Source: Pseudomonas sp. Irchel 3H7 (lineage in GTDB: Bacteria > Pseudomonadota > Gammaproteobacteria > Pseudomonadales > Pseudomonadaceae). Taken from it: 64,000 nt of DNA. Location of the stretch: assembly GCF_900187605.1 (NCBI RefSeq), contig NZ_FYEA01000014.1:124001-188000 (forward strand), given 5' to 3'. How positions within the stretch are numbered: position 1 is the stretch's first letter; each line of letters starts with the position of its first letter. The translations under genes were made by a program, and so were the position numbers. Under the pieces are notes generated by a model that saw nothing but the letters and a program-made list of their open reading frames with translations, did no database searches and was not told where the DNA came from. Positions 43,893-52,018 of this stretch are shown here, piece by piece.

Positions 43893-44971
43893 AGCGCGCC
43901 TCGGTACAGGTTCAATTGGCCGAGGGTGACGCTGCGCATGTCATCGCCGTTCTGCCACGCCAGGTGCCAGTCGAGGGTCTGCGTCAGGCACTGCTGCAAG
44001 GTCCAGCGCGGCTGCCAGCCGAGTACCTGGCGGGCGCGGCTGCTGTCCAGACGCAGCAGGCCGGCCTCGTGCAGTTCGCTTTTCTCGATGCGCAAACCGC
44101 GCGCCTGCGGCCAGCGGCTGGCAAGCAATTCAACCACTTCGCCGACGCTGCACATGTCCGCTTCGCCCGGGCCAAAGTTCCACGCCCCGGCGTATTCCGG
44201 GCCTTGTTCGTAGAGGCCGGCGGCCAGTTGCAGGTAACCGGCCAGCGGCTCCAGCGCGTGCTGCCACGGGCGTACGGCTTGCGGATAGCGCAGGGTCACC
44301 GGTTCGTCGGCGGTCCACGCTTTGAGCACGTCGGGAATCAGTCGCTCAGGAGCGAAGTCACCGCCGCCCAAGACGTTGCCGGCACGCGCCGTGGCCAGGG
44401 CCAGACCGTGTTCGGCGTATTTGTCCGCCGGGAAAAACGACGCGGCATAAGACTGTGCGAGCAATTCACAGCAAGCCTTGCTGCTGCTGTAAGGATCGTG
44501 GCCACCGAGGGCTTCGTCTTCGCGGTACGGCCACAGCCATTCCTTGTTGGCGTAGACCTTGTCGGTGGTCACCAGCACGCAGGCACGCACGCAACCGACC
44601 TGACGAATCGCTTCGAGCAGATTCAACGTGCCCATCACGTTGCTGGAGTAAGTGCCGAGCGGATCACGATAGCCTTCGCGCACCAACGGCTGCGCGGCCA
44701 GGTGCAGCACGATCTCCGGCTCGGTGTCGGCGATGATTTCCAGCAAGGCGCCGAGATCACGCAGATCACCGCGCTGATCGTTGATGCCTTCGTGCACGCG
44801 CGCCAGTTCAAAAAGGCTCGGCTCGGTCGAAGGATCAAGGGAGAAACCGCTGACTTGCGCGCCGAGGCTTTGCAGCCACAGGGTCAGCCAACTGCCTTTG
44901 AAACCGGTATGTCCGGTGACGAGAACGCGTTTGCCGCGCCAGAAATCCGCACTCAGGCCCATTGCTTCCAT
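43889..44971 (-). CDS. rfbG: CDP-glucose 4,6-dehydratase
   Basis: This 360-residue SDR enzyme converts CDP-glucose to CDP-4-keto-6-deoxyglucose. GKRVLVTGHTGFKGSWLTLWL is the family N-terminus, LVTTDKVYANKEW the middle strand, and DPYSSSKACCELLAQSY holds the catalytic Tyr and Lys. The start is probably ATG 44971, with GGGGAGG upstream; 44962 is an alternative. It overlaps the end of rfbF by 19 bases. This enzyme class usually leads to 3,6-dideoxy sugars through RfbH, but no RfbH-type dehydrase is present here. Confidence 0.96.
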   Translation of the reverse strand: MEAMGLSADFWRGKRVLVTGHTGFKGSWLTLWLQSLGAQVSGFSLDPSTEPSLFELARVHEGINDQRGDLRDLGALLEIIADTEPEIVLHLAAQPLVREGYRDPLGTYSSNVMGTLNLLEAIRQVGCVRACVLVTTDKVYANKEWLWPYREDEALGGHDPYSSSKACCELLAQSYAASFFPADKYAEHGLALATARAGNVLGGGDFAPERLIPDVLKAWTADEPVTLRYPQAVRPWQHALEPLAGYLQLAAGLYEQGPEYAGAWNFGPGEADMCSVGEVVELLASRWPQARGLRIEKSELHEAGLLRLDSSRARQVLGWQPRWTLQQCLTQTLDWHLAWQNGDDMRSVTLGQLNLYRGAL

Positions 44972-45726
44972 GGGGCCTCCCCGCTCTGCCACAGCGCTTC
45001 GAGATGGTTCTTGTCGCGCAGGGTGTCCATCGGGTGCCAGAAGCCTTCGTGCTCAAAGGCTTTCAACTGTTCGTCGGCCGCCAGACGCGCCAGCGGCTCG
45101 GCTTCCCAAGTGGTAGCGTCATCGGCGATGTACGGCAGCACTTTTGGCGAGAGCACGAAGAAGCCACCGTTGATCCAGCCACCGTCACCACGAGGTTTTT
45201 CGGTAAAGCCCAGCACTTGATCGCCTTGACGCTCAAGCGCGCCGTAACGACCCGGCGGTTGCACAGCGGTGACGGTCGCCAGACGACCGTGAGCTTGGTG
45301 GTAATCCACAAGCTGAGCGATGTTGATATCGGAAACGCCGTCGCCATAGGTGAAGCAGAACGCCTCTTCATCCTGCAGATAACGGCCGGCCCGCAGCAGC
45401 CGGCCACCGGTCATGGTTTCCTCACCGGTGTCAATGAGCGTGACGCTCCACGGCTCGCTGTAATTCTGGTGCACATCCATGCGGTTCTCGCGCATGTTGA
45501 AGGTGACGTCGGAGGTGTGCAGGAAGTAGTTGGCGAAGAAGTCCTTGATCGCATAGCCCTTGTAGCCGAGGCAGATCACGAAGTCATGAATCCCGTGGGC
45601 GGAATACTGCTTCATGATGTGCCAGAGAATTGGCTTGCCGCCGATCTCGATCATCGGCTTGGGCTTGAGGTGCGACTCTTCACTGATGCGCGTGCCGAGG
45701 CCACCCGCCAAAATAACTGCCTTCAT
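44953..45726 (-). CDS. rfbF: glucose-1-phosphate cytidylyltransferase
   Basis: RfbF (257 aa) makes CDP-glucose from CTP and glucose 1-phosphate. It starts MKAVILAGGLGTRISEESHL, then KPKPMIEIGGKPILWHIMK, with FVICLGYKGYAIKDFF and the FEHEGFWHPMDTLRDK C-terminal segment all typical. A strong GAGGGGAG precedes the ATG. It is the first gene of the CDP-sugar operon; upstream is a 700-base stretch of repeats. Confidence 0.97.
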   Translation of the reverse strand: MKAVILAGGLGTRISEESHLKPKPMIEIGGKPILWHIMKQYSAHGIHDFVICLGYKGYAIKDFFANYFLHTSDVTFNMRENRMDVHQNYSEPWSVTLIDTGEETMTGGRLLRAGRYLQDEEAFCFTYGDGVSDINIAQLVDYHQAHGRLATVTAVQPPGRYGALERQGDQVLGFTEKPRGDGGWINGGFFVLSPKVLPYIADDATTWEAEPLARLAADEQLKAFEHEGFWHPMDTLRDKNHLEALWQSGEAPWKQWA

Positions 45727-45888
45727 CGTCTCCCCTCTTGTTCTTCACCGGGCTGCGCGCCGCTTTCTTGAGCTTTGCGGGCCTTCTGGCTAAACCTTTT
45801 GCCGATCCGTGCGCCGCTGGAGTGACCGCGAGCGCTCGTTTTATGGCGATTTACAGGGGACTTGCAGGAAACGCGCCAGCTCCACAAG

Positions 45889-46046
45889 CCCCTCACCCTA
45901 ACCCTCTCCCAAAGGGAGAGGGGACTGACCGTTGTGTTTGGGCGAGGTACGCCGACGTGCGATACCGAGTCGAACTCAGGCTTTGAAATGCACACAAACC
46001 GGCCTCCTCGACCTCCGGGAGAGGGCTGGGGCAGCGGGAAACCCCA
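45889..46046. repeat. single copy of the fliK-fliL repeat family
   Basis: CCCTCACCCTAACCCTCTCCC-type palindrome halves, then GATACCGAGTCGAACTC and a second half (CTCCGGGAGAGGG), match the units at 8629-9413 in order and orientation but in one diverged copy. The stretch 45727-45888 before it holds only the probable rfbF leader; I see no gene there. Confidence 0.7.
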
Positions 46047-46139
46047 CCACAAATCAAAAGCCGAACACCCGAGCTCCTCACCACTCAATAGGCCGAGTGT
46101 CAGCTCGCCTGCTCTTGATCTTGATCCACGGGCGACGTC

Positions 46140-46440
46140 GGAAGGCTGAGTGGAGGGATTGATCCGGGCGTGGGAGCGCAGCGACCGTTTGGCGCAGCCA
46201 AACACAGCGAGAGGAGGTGCAGCGAAGCAAACCGTAGGCGCTGCGCCCGGATCGATCCCGCAGCGAAGGAACCCCGAGCCCCAGCGAGCGGGCCGCACGT
46301 AGGAGCAAGCCTTTTGGGTTACCTTTTCGGCGTTTGGAAAAGGTGACCCGCCGTAAGGGCGGAACCCTGATCAGCAACACCCGCAGCAACGGATACACAC
46401 CCAAACCCCCAAGAGCATGGTCGGCCCAAAGGCCGCCAAG
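46140..46440. repeat. fluorescens-group intergenic repeat block
   Basis: This block includes GGGTTACCTTTTCGGCGTTT followed by GGAAAAGGTGACCCGCCGTA (an imperfect inverted pair, GGTTACCTTTTC/GAAAAGGTGACC) and GGTGCAGCGAAGCAAACCG. I recall this kind of block from many intergenic sites in fluorescens-group genomes. No convincing gene; the open frames here are probably artefacts. Confidence 0.5.
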
Positions 46441-46447
46441 CCCCAGA

Positions 46448-46483
46448 CAAAAAAAGGGGTGAACCAAAAGATTCATCCCTTTC
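46448..46483 (-). terminator. intrinsic terminator of the 662-aa RTX gene
   Basis: On the minus strand AAGGGATGAA and TTCACCCCTT form a stem with one mismatch, followed by seven T. It is 28 bases after the RTX stop. Confidence 0.75.
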
Positions 46484-46510
46484 CACAAGCCAGATCAACA
46501 ATGCAGACGA

Positions 46511-48499
46511 TTACCCAAACATGGCAAACCCATCACCACTCACCGGCAGCTCAAACGCCTGACCATCGGCGGTCTGGATGTGCTCGATGTTGTTGAACCC
46601 GGCGTACCAGCCCGCCAGTTTCACGCCGTTGTCCGGCACACCAGTGCTGCCGTCATTGGCACTGTGCAGATAAGCGTCATCACCGATGCGGGTAACGTTC
46701 AACTGGCTGGCGTTGGCGATCGTGTTGAGGATCAGGGTGTCGTTCAGATCCCAGCCCTCATCCTGGATCGTCACCAGGCCGGTGGTGTTGACCACGTAGG
46801 TGTCATCGCCCTGACCGCCATAGGCACTGCCGCCGGAGGTCGACTGACCGGCCAGATTGAGGATCAGCAGGTCGTCGCCTTCGTCTCCTGTCAACGTGTA
46901 GTGGCTACCAGTGCCGGTGATCACGTCATTGCCTTGACCGCCATGGGCGAGGCCACGGCCGAGCGTAATGATGTCATTGCCCTCATCGCCGCTGACCCAC
47001 GTGAACAGATCGTCGCGCGCAGCAACGATGACATCATCACCCGCACCACCGGACAAGCTGTCGGACTGCCCCGCAACGTCGAGACCTGAAGCCAGACCGC
47101 CGTAGATGTGATCGTTGCCATCGCCACCCTGAATCTGGTCGTCGCCCGCGCCGCCTTCAAGAATGTTATCGCCCCAGTCGCCCTCAAGAACGTCATTGAA
47201 CTGGCTACCACGCAAGCCTTCGATATCGATGTAAACATCGTGGAACGCAATACCACTCTGCACGCCCCATTTCAGCGAAGCGCTCAAGCCTTCGCTACTG
47301 TCGTCATAGCTGACGATGTCGATACCAGCGCCACCCTCAAAGTTATCGGCACCCGCACCGCCCAACAGCACATCATTGCCGGCGCCGGAGACGATGGTGT
47401 TGTTCTCGTCATTGCCGTAGCCGACGAAGTCAGCGCTGCCGGTATACGTCAGATGTTCAACGAACGCGCTCAGTCTCAACTCGGACAGGCTGGTGTACAC
47501 GCGATCGGTCCCCCCCATGTAGCCTTCGATTTCCTCGACGGTCACACCGGTGCTGTTGATTGTGTAGACATCGTCACCGCCACCGCCAGCGACGACCACA
47601 CCACTGGTGTTCACGGTGAAGTGGTCGGCATCGGTGGAACCAATAACCTCTTCCACATTAATCAGCGTGTCGCCCGCCGCGTTGACACCGCCGCCGATCA
47701 AAATGTTGACCGGATCGAAAGCGTAGCGATAACTCACGGTGTCATGGCCGTCACTACCGTCGATGCTCATAAAGTCTTTGTGACGATAAATCACATCATC
47801 GAAGCCCGAACCCTGCAGCGCTTCAATGCCGGTGAAGGTGTCACCGTAGGCAATGGTCAGCCCGTCAAAGTTGGCAAAGTCTTCGACTCTCACGCCTTCA
47901 AGACTGTCGCTATAGCTGACCGTATCGTAGCCATCGCCACCAACGAAGTGATCGGCACCATCCCCACCCCACAGCCAGTCGTTACCGGCACCGCCAATGA
48001 TTTCGTTGTCACTGGCATTGCCGTAAGCCTTGAAATCGCCGGTGCCGGTGAAGGTCAGCTTTTCAATGAACGGGTCCATCTTGAGGGTGTTGAGGCTGGT
48101 GCGCAGTTCGTCATAACCCGCATTGTCTTCCTCGACAATTGCCACACCCTCACTGTCGACGATGTACAGATCATCCCCGACGCTACCCTCGAACGTCACA
48201 CCGCCGACCGAACTGGTAAACGTATCGTTGTGGAACGTACCGAAGACTTTCTCGACACCGATGAGGGTGTCGACCTTGCCTTCAGCCCCTGCGACAGTCG
48301 TGGCATCTTTGCCGAACTCGACACTGACACCCGACGACATCGCGTAATAGGTCGCCGTGTCGAACCCTTCTCCGCCATCCAGCACATCAGAACCTGCACT
48401 GCCGATCAGTACATCATCCGACTCCAGTCCATAGAGTTCGTCATTATCGTCGGTGCCCAAGAGGACATCCGCTTCACTCGTTCCATTCACTACTGACAT
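46511..48499 (-). CDS. RTX calcium-binding repeat protein, shorter paralog
   Basis: This 662-residue acidic protein lacks a signal peptide and starts MSVVNGTSEADVLLGTDDND. Calcium-binding nonapeptides (GGxGxDxLx) are scattered throughout, for example GGAGNDWLWGGDGADHFVGG and GGAGDDQIQGGDGNDHIYGG. It has two copies of a roughly 200-residue module (E-LTYTG-(G)DF-x-x-YGN...TVSY/VSYDDS) and a C-terminal domain ending IEHIQTADGQAFELPVSGDG-FAMFG. The C-terminus is shared with the 1006-aa paralog (ANSDAFAMFG) and is probably a type I secretion signal. The start at 48499 has AGGAAG upstream. A sigma-28-like promoter lies at 48598-48624. No type I secretion genes are nearby. Confidence 0.92.
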   Translation of the reverse strand: MSVVNGTSEADVLLGTDDNDELYGLESDDVLIGSAGSDVLDGGEGFDTATYYAMSSGVSVEFGKDATTVAGAEGKVDTLIGVEKVFGTFHNDTFTSSVGGVTFEGSVGDDLYIVDSEGVAIVEEDNAGYDELRTSLNTLKMDPFIEKLTFTGTGDFKAYGNASDNEIIGGAGNDWLWGGDGADHFVGGDGYDTVSYSDSLEGVRVEDFANFDGLTIAYGDTFTGIEALQGSGFDDVIYRHKDFMSIDGSDGHDTVSYRYAFDPVNILIGGGVNAAGDTLINVEEVIGSTDADHFTVNTSGVVVAGGGGDDVYTINSTGVTVEEIEGYMGGTDRVYTSLSELRLSAFVEHLTYTGSADFVGYGNDENNTIVSGAGNDVLLGGAGADNFEGGAGIDIVSYDDSSEGLSASLKWGVQSGIAFHDVYIDIEGLRGSQFNDVLEGDWGDNILEGGAGDDQIQGGDGNDHIYGGLASGLDVAGQSDSLSGGAGDDVIVAARDDLFTWVSGDEGNDIITLGRGLAHGGQGNDVITGTGSHYTLTGDEGDDLLILNLAGQSTSGGSAYGGQGDDTYVVNTTGLVTIQDEGWDLNDTLILNTIANASQLNVTRIGDDAYLHSANDGSTGVPDNGVKLAGWYAGFNNIEHIQTADGQAFELPVSGDGFAMFG

Positions 48500-48597
48500 T
48501 TGCGTCTTCCTTGCGTTGTTGTTGAAAGCGGTTCTGTCGGCAGAGAGAGACCGTTCAAGCGTGCAATCCCTGCCGGATGAGTAAACGAATAAAGAGG

Positions 48598-48624
48598 TAT
48601 CGACTGCAAAAACCCAAACCTTGA
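48598..48624 (-). promoter_or_regulatory. sigma-28-like promoter of the shorter RTX gene
   Basis: The minus strand reads CTCAAG-N15-GTCGATAC. The -35 core TCAAG and -10 core GNCGATA match the fliC promoter, with a one-base-longer spacer. The string TTTGCAGTCGATA is identical at the other RTX promoter. Confidence 0.6.
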
Positions 48625-48679
48625 GCCTGCACACGAGAAAGTGTCGACGGGTGTGTAAGAAGGTTTATCCAGAGACAAG

Positions 48680-48712
48680 AAAGGGCGAACCCGGAGATCG
48701 GGTTCGCCCTCA
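48680..48712 (-). terminator. intrinsic terminator of the 1006-aa RTX gene
   Basis: AGGGCGAACCC (48682-48692) and GGGTTCGCCCT (48700-48710) form a perfect 11-bp stem with a 7-base loop, followed on the minus strand by TTCTTGTCT. It is 60 bases after the stop. Confidence 0.88.
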
Positions 48713-48769
48713 GCAGTATTGCCTACACCCTCAATCCCGTTGCGGGAGCGATGGTGTTCGATTCAGCGA

Positions 48770-51700
48770 TCAGCCAAACATGGCAAACGCGTCACTGTTG
48801 GCCGGCAGGTTGATGACTTCTCCGTTGGCCGTCTGGATTTGCTCGATGGTATCGGAACCGGCGAACCAGTCTTTGAGCCGCACACCCTCCTGTGGAGTGT
48901 CACCCACGTTGAAACTCAATCGGTGCAGATAAAGATCATCGCCGACACGATCGATCTGCAATTCAGAGCTTTTGATGTACGACAACACTAGCTTATCGCC
49001 ATGACTTACACCGTCATCCTGGATCGTCACCAGTCCCGGCGTGCCGATCGTGTAAATGTCGTCACCTTCACCACCATTGGCAAAACCGCTGGATTTGAGC
49101 ACCAGTTGATCATCCCCGGCACCGCCAAACAGAGCAAAGCCCAGACCTGTTCCTGTGAGCAAATCGTTGCCCTCACCGCCATCGGCCATGCCGGAATTCA
49201 CTGTAATAACATCACTGCCCGCCTCGCCGTAAGCCCGGCTGCCGGTGTCATTGGCGGCAGTCAGGAGGGTGTCGTTACCATTTCCGCCATACAACGTGTC
49301 AGCCTGCGCACCGGTATCGGCTCCTGGATTGGTAAGAGGGCCGATCAAAGACGCCAGACCGCCGTAGATGTAGTCTGCCCCGTCACCGCCATAAATAACG
49401 TCGCTCCCGGCATAGCCTTCGAGAAAATCAACGGCTGAAGTCCCCGTCAATGTGTCGTTGTATTGGCTGCCGATGACTCGTTCGATGTTGAGCAGGACGT
49501 CTCCTTGCGCATCCCCGCCCTGATTGATGTTGGTTTGCAGATTAACCGTCACGCCAGCCGTGCTGTTGGCGTACCAGGCAACGTCATGCCCTTCGCGCCC
49601 GTCAATCCGGTCGGCGCCCGCACCGCCGATCAAGTTGTCGCCAGAAGCCGTTCCGGACAAGGTGTCGTCAAAGCTGCTGCCTTGGAAAAACTGGATCGAG
49701 GCGTAGGTATCGCCAGCCGCATCGCCGGCATTGATACCGGTTTTCAGATCAATGGTGATAGCACCGTCAGAGTGTTCGTAGCTGACCATATTGAAGCCAC
49801 CCAAACCATCGAAAGTGGTGGCCGTATCGGCGCCGATGAAAACGTCATTGATTGCTGTGCCTCTGAAAGCCTCGATACCGACGTAAGTATCTCCAGCAGC
49901 AATACCGGAATTGATCCCTGTTTTCAGGTCGATGCTGACGCCCACCGCACTGTCGTTGTAACTGACGGTATCGATACCCGCGCCGCCGACAAACAGGTCG
50001 GCACCTGCACCACCGTAAAACAGATCATTGCCAGATCCGCCAGTGATGATGTTATCGCTGGCGTTCCCCCAGCCAATGAATGCTCCGGAGCCGGTGTAGG
50101 TGAGGCGCTCGACATTGGCGCTCAGGTAGATCTGGCCGAAGTTGCTGCGCACTTCGTCATAGCCGCCACCTGCCTGTTCGATGACCGTACCGCCGGCACC
50201 ATTGATGACATAAACGTCATCGCCGCCCCCCCCTTCAAACGTTGCAGTGGCACCGTCGACATTGAATGTGTCGTTGAGCGCCGTGCCGATGACCTTCTCG
50301 ATATTGAACAGGGTATCGCCCTGAGCATCACCGCCGATGCCGGCACGACCCGCTCCCCCGCTGCGGATATCGACGTTGATGGACTCGGCAGATGTCGAGT
50401 AGTCAACCACATCACCGGTTCCACCACCGCCATCAAACGCAAACACTCGGCTGTCGGCAATGAACGTGTCATTGGCGCCCGAACCCTTGATTGCCTCAAT
50501 GCTCGTGTAGGTATCACCCGCGCCGATTCCGGTGTTCACTCCAGTCTTGAGGTTGAGCGTCACGCCCACCGGACTGTCGGTGTAATCAACGGTGTCCATG
50601 CCCGCACCGCCGATGAACTGGTCTGCACCGCCACCGCCGAGCAATATATCGTTGCCGATGCCACCCGTGATGATGTTGTCACTGGCGTTACCGTAACCGG
50701 TGAATGCCGTTGTACCGGTGTAGGTCAGTCGTTCGACGTCGGCGGCCAGCGATTGAATATCGTAGTTGGTACGCACTTCATCGTTGCCGCCACCCGCCTG
50801 CTCGATCACTGTGGTGACGCGAGTGCCATTGATGATGTACACATCATCGCCGGCACCGCCTTCCAGGGTGAACGTACCGCCATTGACACTGAGCGTGTCG
50901 TTGAATGCCGTACCGATGACTTTTTCGATACCGGTCAGCGTATCGCCCTGAGCATCGCCACCGATGCCGGCACGACCTGTTCCTGCAGAAACCAGATCAA
51001 CAGTGATCGCTGCGGACGATGTCGAGTAATCGACCACATCGCCAGTTCCGCCACTGCCATCAAAAGCGAACACCCGACTGTCGGCAATGAACGTGTCATT
51101 CGCGCCCGACCCTTTGATCACCTCGATGCCAGCGTAAGTATCTCCCGCCGCGATCCCGGAATTGACCCCGGTTTTCAGGTTGATGCTGACACCCACGGTG
51201 CTATCACCATAACTGGCGGTGTCGATACCGGCGCCGCCTATAAACTGATCGGCACCCGCACCGCCATACAACAAGTCGTTACCAACGCCACCTGTGAGGA
51301 TGTTATCGCTGGCATTGCCCCAGCCAATGAAATCCCCCGTACTGGTATACGTCAGGCGTTCGACGTTAGCGCTCAGATAGATCTGACCAAAACTGGAGCG
51401 CACTTCATCATCGCCGCCCCCCGCTTGCTCGATCACCGTACCGCCATTGTTGAGGATGTAAACGTCATTCCCTGCGCCGCCCTCAAAGGTGGCGCCACCC
51501 TTTTGCGCGGTTAATGTGTCGTTGAACGCCGTGCCGATAACCTTCTCGATGTTGGTCAGGGTATCGCCTTGAGCGTCGCCCCCCGTACCGGCCAGACCCG
51601 AGAGGTCAACGTTGATCGCTTGCGCAGACGCCGAGTAATCCACCACGTCAGCGGTCCCGTCACCGCCATCAATCTTGTCCGCACCGGCACTGCCCTTAAT

Positions 51701-51790
51701 CAGATCATTACCGGCCAGACCGTTGATCTCGTCATCCCCACTGGTACCCGTCAGCGTATCCGCGCCGTTAGTTCCGTTAATAACCGCCAT
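48770..51790 (-). CDS. RTX calcium-binding repeat protein, longer paralog
   Basis: This 1006-residue acidic protein starts MAVINGTNGADTLTGTSGDD. It consists of three tandem modules of about 208 residues, each with VDYS...INVD, GGDAQGDTL-NIEKVIGTA-NDT, GGTVIEQAGGG-DEVR, ANVERLTYTG, GNASDNI-TGG-GND, and GVSINLKTGVNSGIAAGDTY. A fourth partial module and a cluster of RTX nonapeptides (GGDGADYIYGG) follow, then a C-terminal domain ending INLPANSDAFAMFG. There is no Sec signal, which fits type I secretion with calcium-induced folding outside. The start at 51790 replaces the longer frame, which lacks repeats and would cover the promoter. Confidence 0.93.
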   Translation of the reverse strand: MAVINGTNGADTLTGTSGDDEINGLAGNDLIKGSAGADKIDGGDGTADVVDYSASAQAINVDLSGLAGTGGDAQGDTLTNIEKVIGTAFNDTLTAQKGGATFEGGAGNDVYILNNGGTVIEQAGGGDDEVRSSFGQIYLSANVERLTYTSTGDFIGWGNASDNILTGGVGNDLLYGGAGADQFIGGAGIDTASYGDSTVGVSINLKTGVNSGIAAGDTYAGIEVIKGSGANDTFIADSRVFAFDGSGGTGDVVDYSTSSAAITVDLVSAGTGRAGIGGDAQGDTLTGIEKVIGTAFNDTLSVNGGTFTLEGGAGDDVYIINGTRVTTVIEQAGGGNDEVRTNYDIQSLAADVERLTYTGTTAFTGYGNASDNIITGGIGNDILLGGGGADQFIGGAGMDTVDYTDSPVGVTLNLKTGVNTGIGAGDTYTSIEAIKGSGANDTFIADSRVFAFDGGGGTGDVVDYSTSAESINVDIRSGGAGRAGIGGDAQGDTLFNIEKVIGTALNDTFNVDGATATFEGGGGDDVYVINGAGGTVIEQAGGGYDEVRSNFGQIYLSANVERLTYTGSGAFIGWGNASDNIITGGSGNDLFYGGAGADLFVGGAGIDTVSYNDSAVGVSIDLKTGINSGIAAGDTYVGIEAFRGTAINDVFIGADTATTFDGLGGFNMVSYEHSDGAITIDLKTGINAGDAAGDTYASIQFFQGSSFDDTLSGTASGDNLIGGAGADRIDGREGHDVAWYANSTAGVTVNLQTNINQGGDAQGDVLLNIERVIGSQYNDTLTGTSAVDFLEGYAGSDVIYGGDGADYIYGGLASLIGPLTNPGADTGAQADTLYGGNGNDTLLTAANDTGSRAYGEAGSDVITVNSGMADGGEGNDLLTGTGLGFALFGGAGDDQLVLKSSGFANGGEGDDIYTIGTPGLVTIQDDGVSHGDKLVLSYIKSSELQIDRVGDDLYLHRLSFNVGDTPQEGVRLKDWFAGSDTIEQIQTANGEVINLPANSDAFAMFG

Positions 51791-51881
51791 TACTTCTTCC
51801 TTGCCTTGTTGTGAACCGGTACCGGCATGCGCGGCGATCAACATCCTCGCGGCAAGCGCTCTAAACCCACGAATGTGTTGA

Positions 51882-51908
51882 TATCGACTGCAAAGACGCG
51901 AAGCTTGA
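51882..51908 (-). promoter_or_regulatory. sigma-28-like promoter of the longer RTX gene
   Basis: The minus strand reads CTCAAG-N15-GTCGATAT, sharing TTTGCAGTCGATA and the exact spacing with the promoter at 48598-48624. It is about 92 bases upstream of the start, the same distance as in the other RTX gene. Confidence 0.6.
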
Positions 51909-51957
51909 GCGTCGGCAAAAATTTGTATCGAAACTGGTGCAAAGACGATTTTCAGAA

Positions 51958-52000
51958 GCAAAAAAAAACAGGTGACTATAAAAGTCGCCTGTTTTTTTTC
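51958..52000 (-). terminator. terminator of the 1197-aa glycosyltransferase gene
   Basis: ACAGGTGACT (51968-51977) and AGTCGCCTGT (51983-51992) form a stem with one G-U-type mismatch, flanked by A8 and T8. It could work in both directions. It is 27 bases after the gene at 52019. Confidence 0.9.
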
Positions 52001-52018
52001 AGATCACGCTTGGCTCGA

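Noticed and set aside
43889..45726. A dideoxyhexose (abequose/paratose-type) pathway suggested by rfbF and rfbG
   Set aside because: The required RfbH-type dehydrase and its reductase are absent, while a C-methyltransferase and 3,5-epimerase are present, so a 3,6-dideoxy sugar is unlikely.
45723..46298. 191-aa minus-strand frame upstream of rfbF
   Set aside because: It crosses two intergenic repeat families and overlaps the rfbF start; composition and context do not support a gene.
49463..51514. 683-aa plus-strand frame opposite the longer RTX gene
   Set aside because: It reflects the repeated DNA of the RTX modules read backwards; the minus-strand protein has a clear fold, start and terminator.
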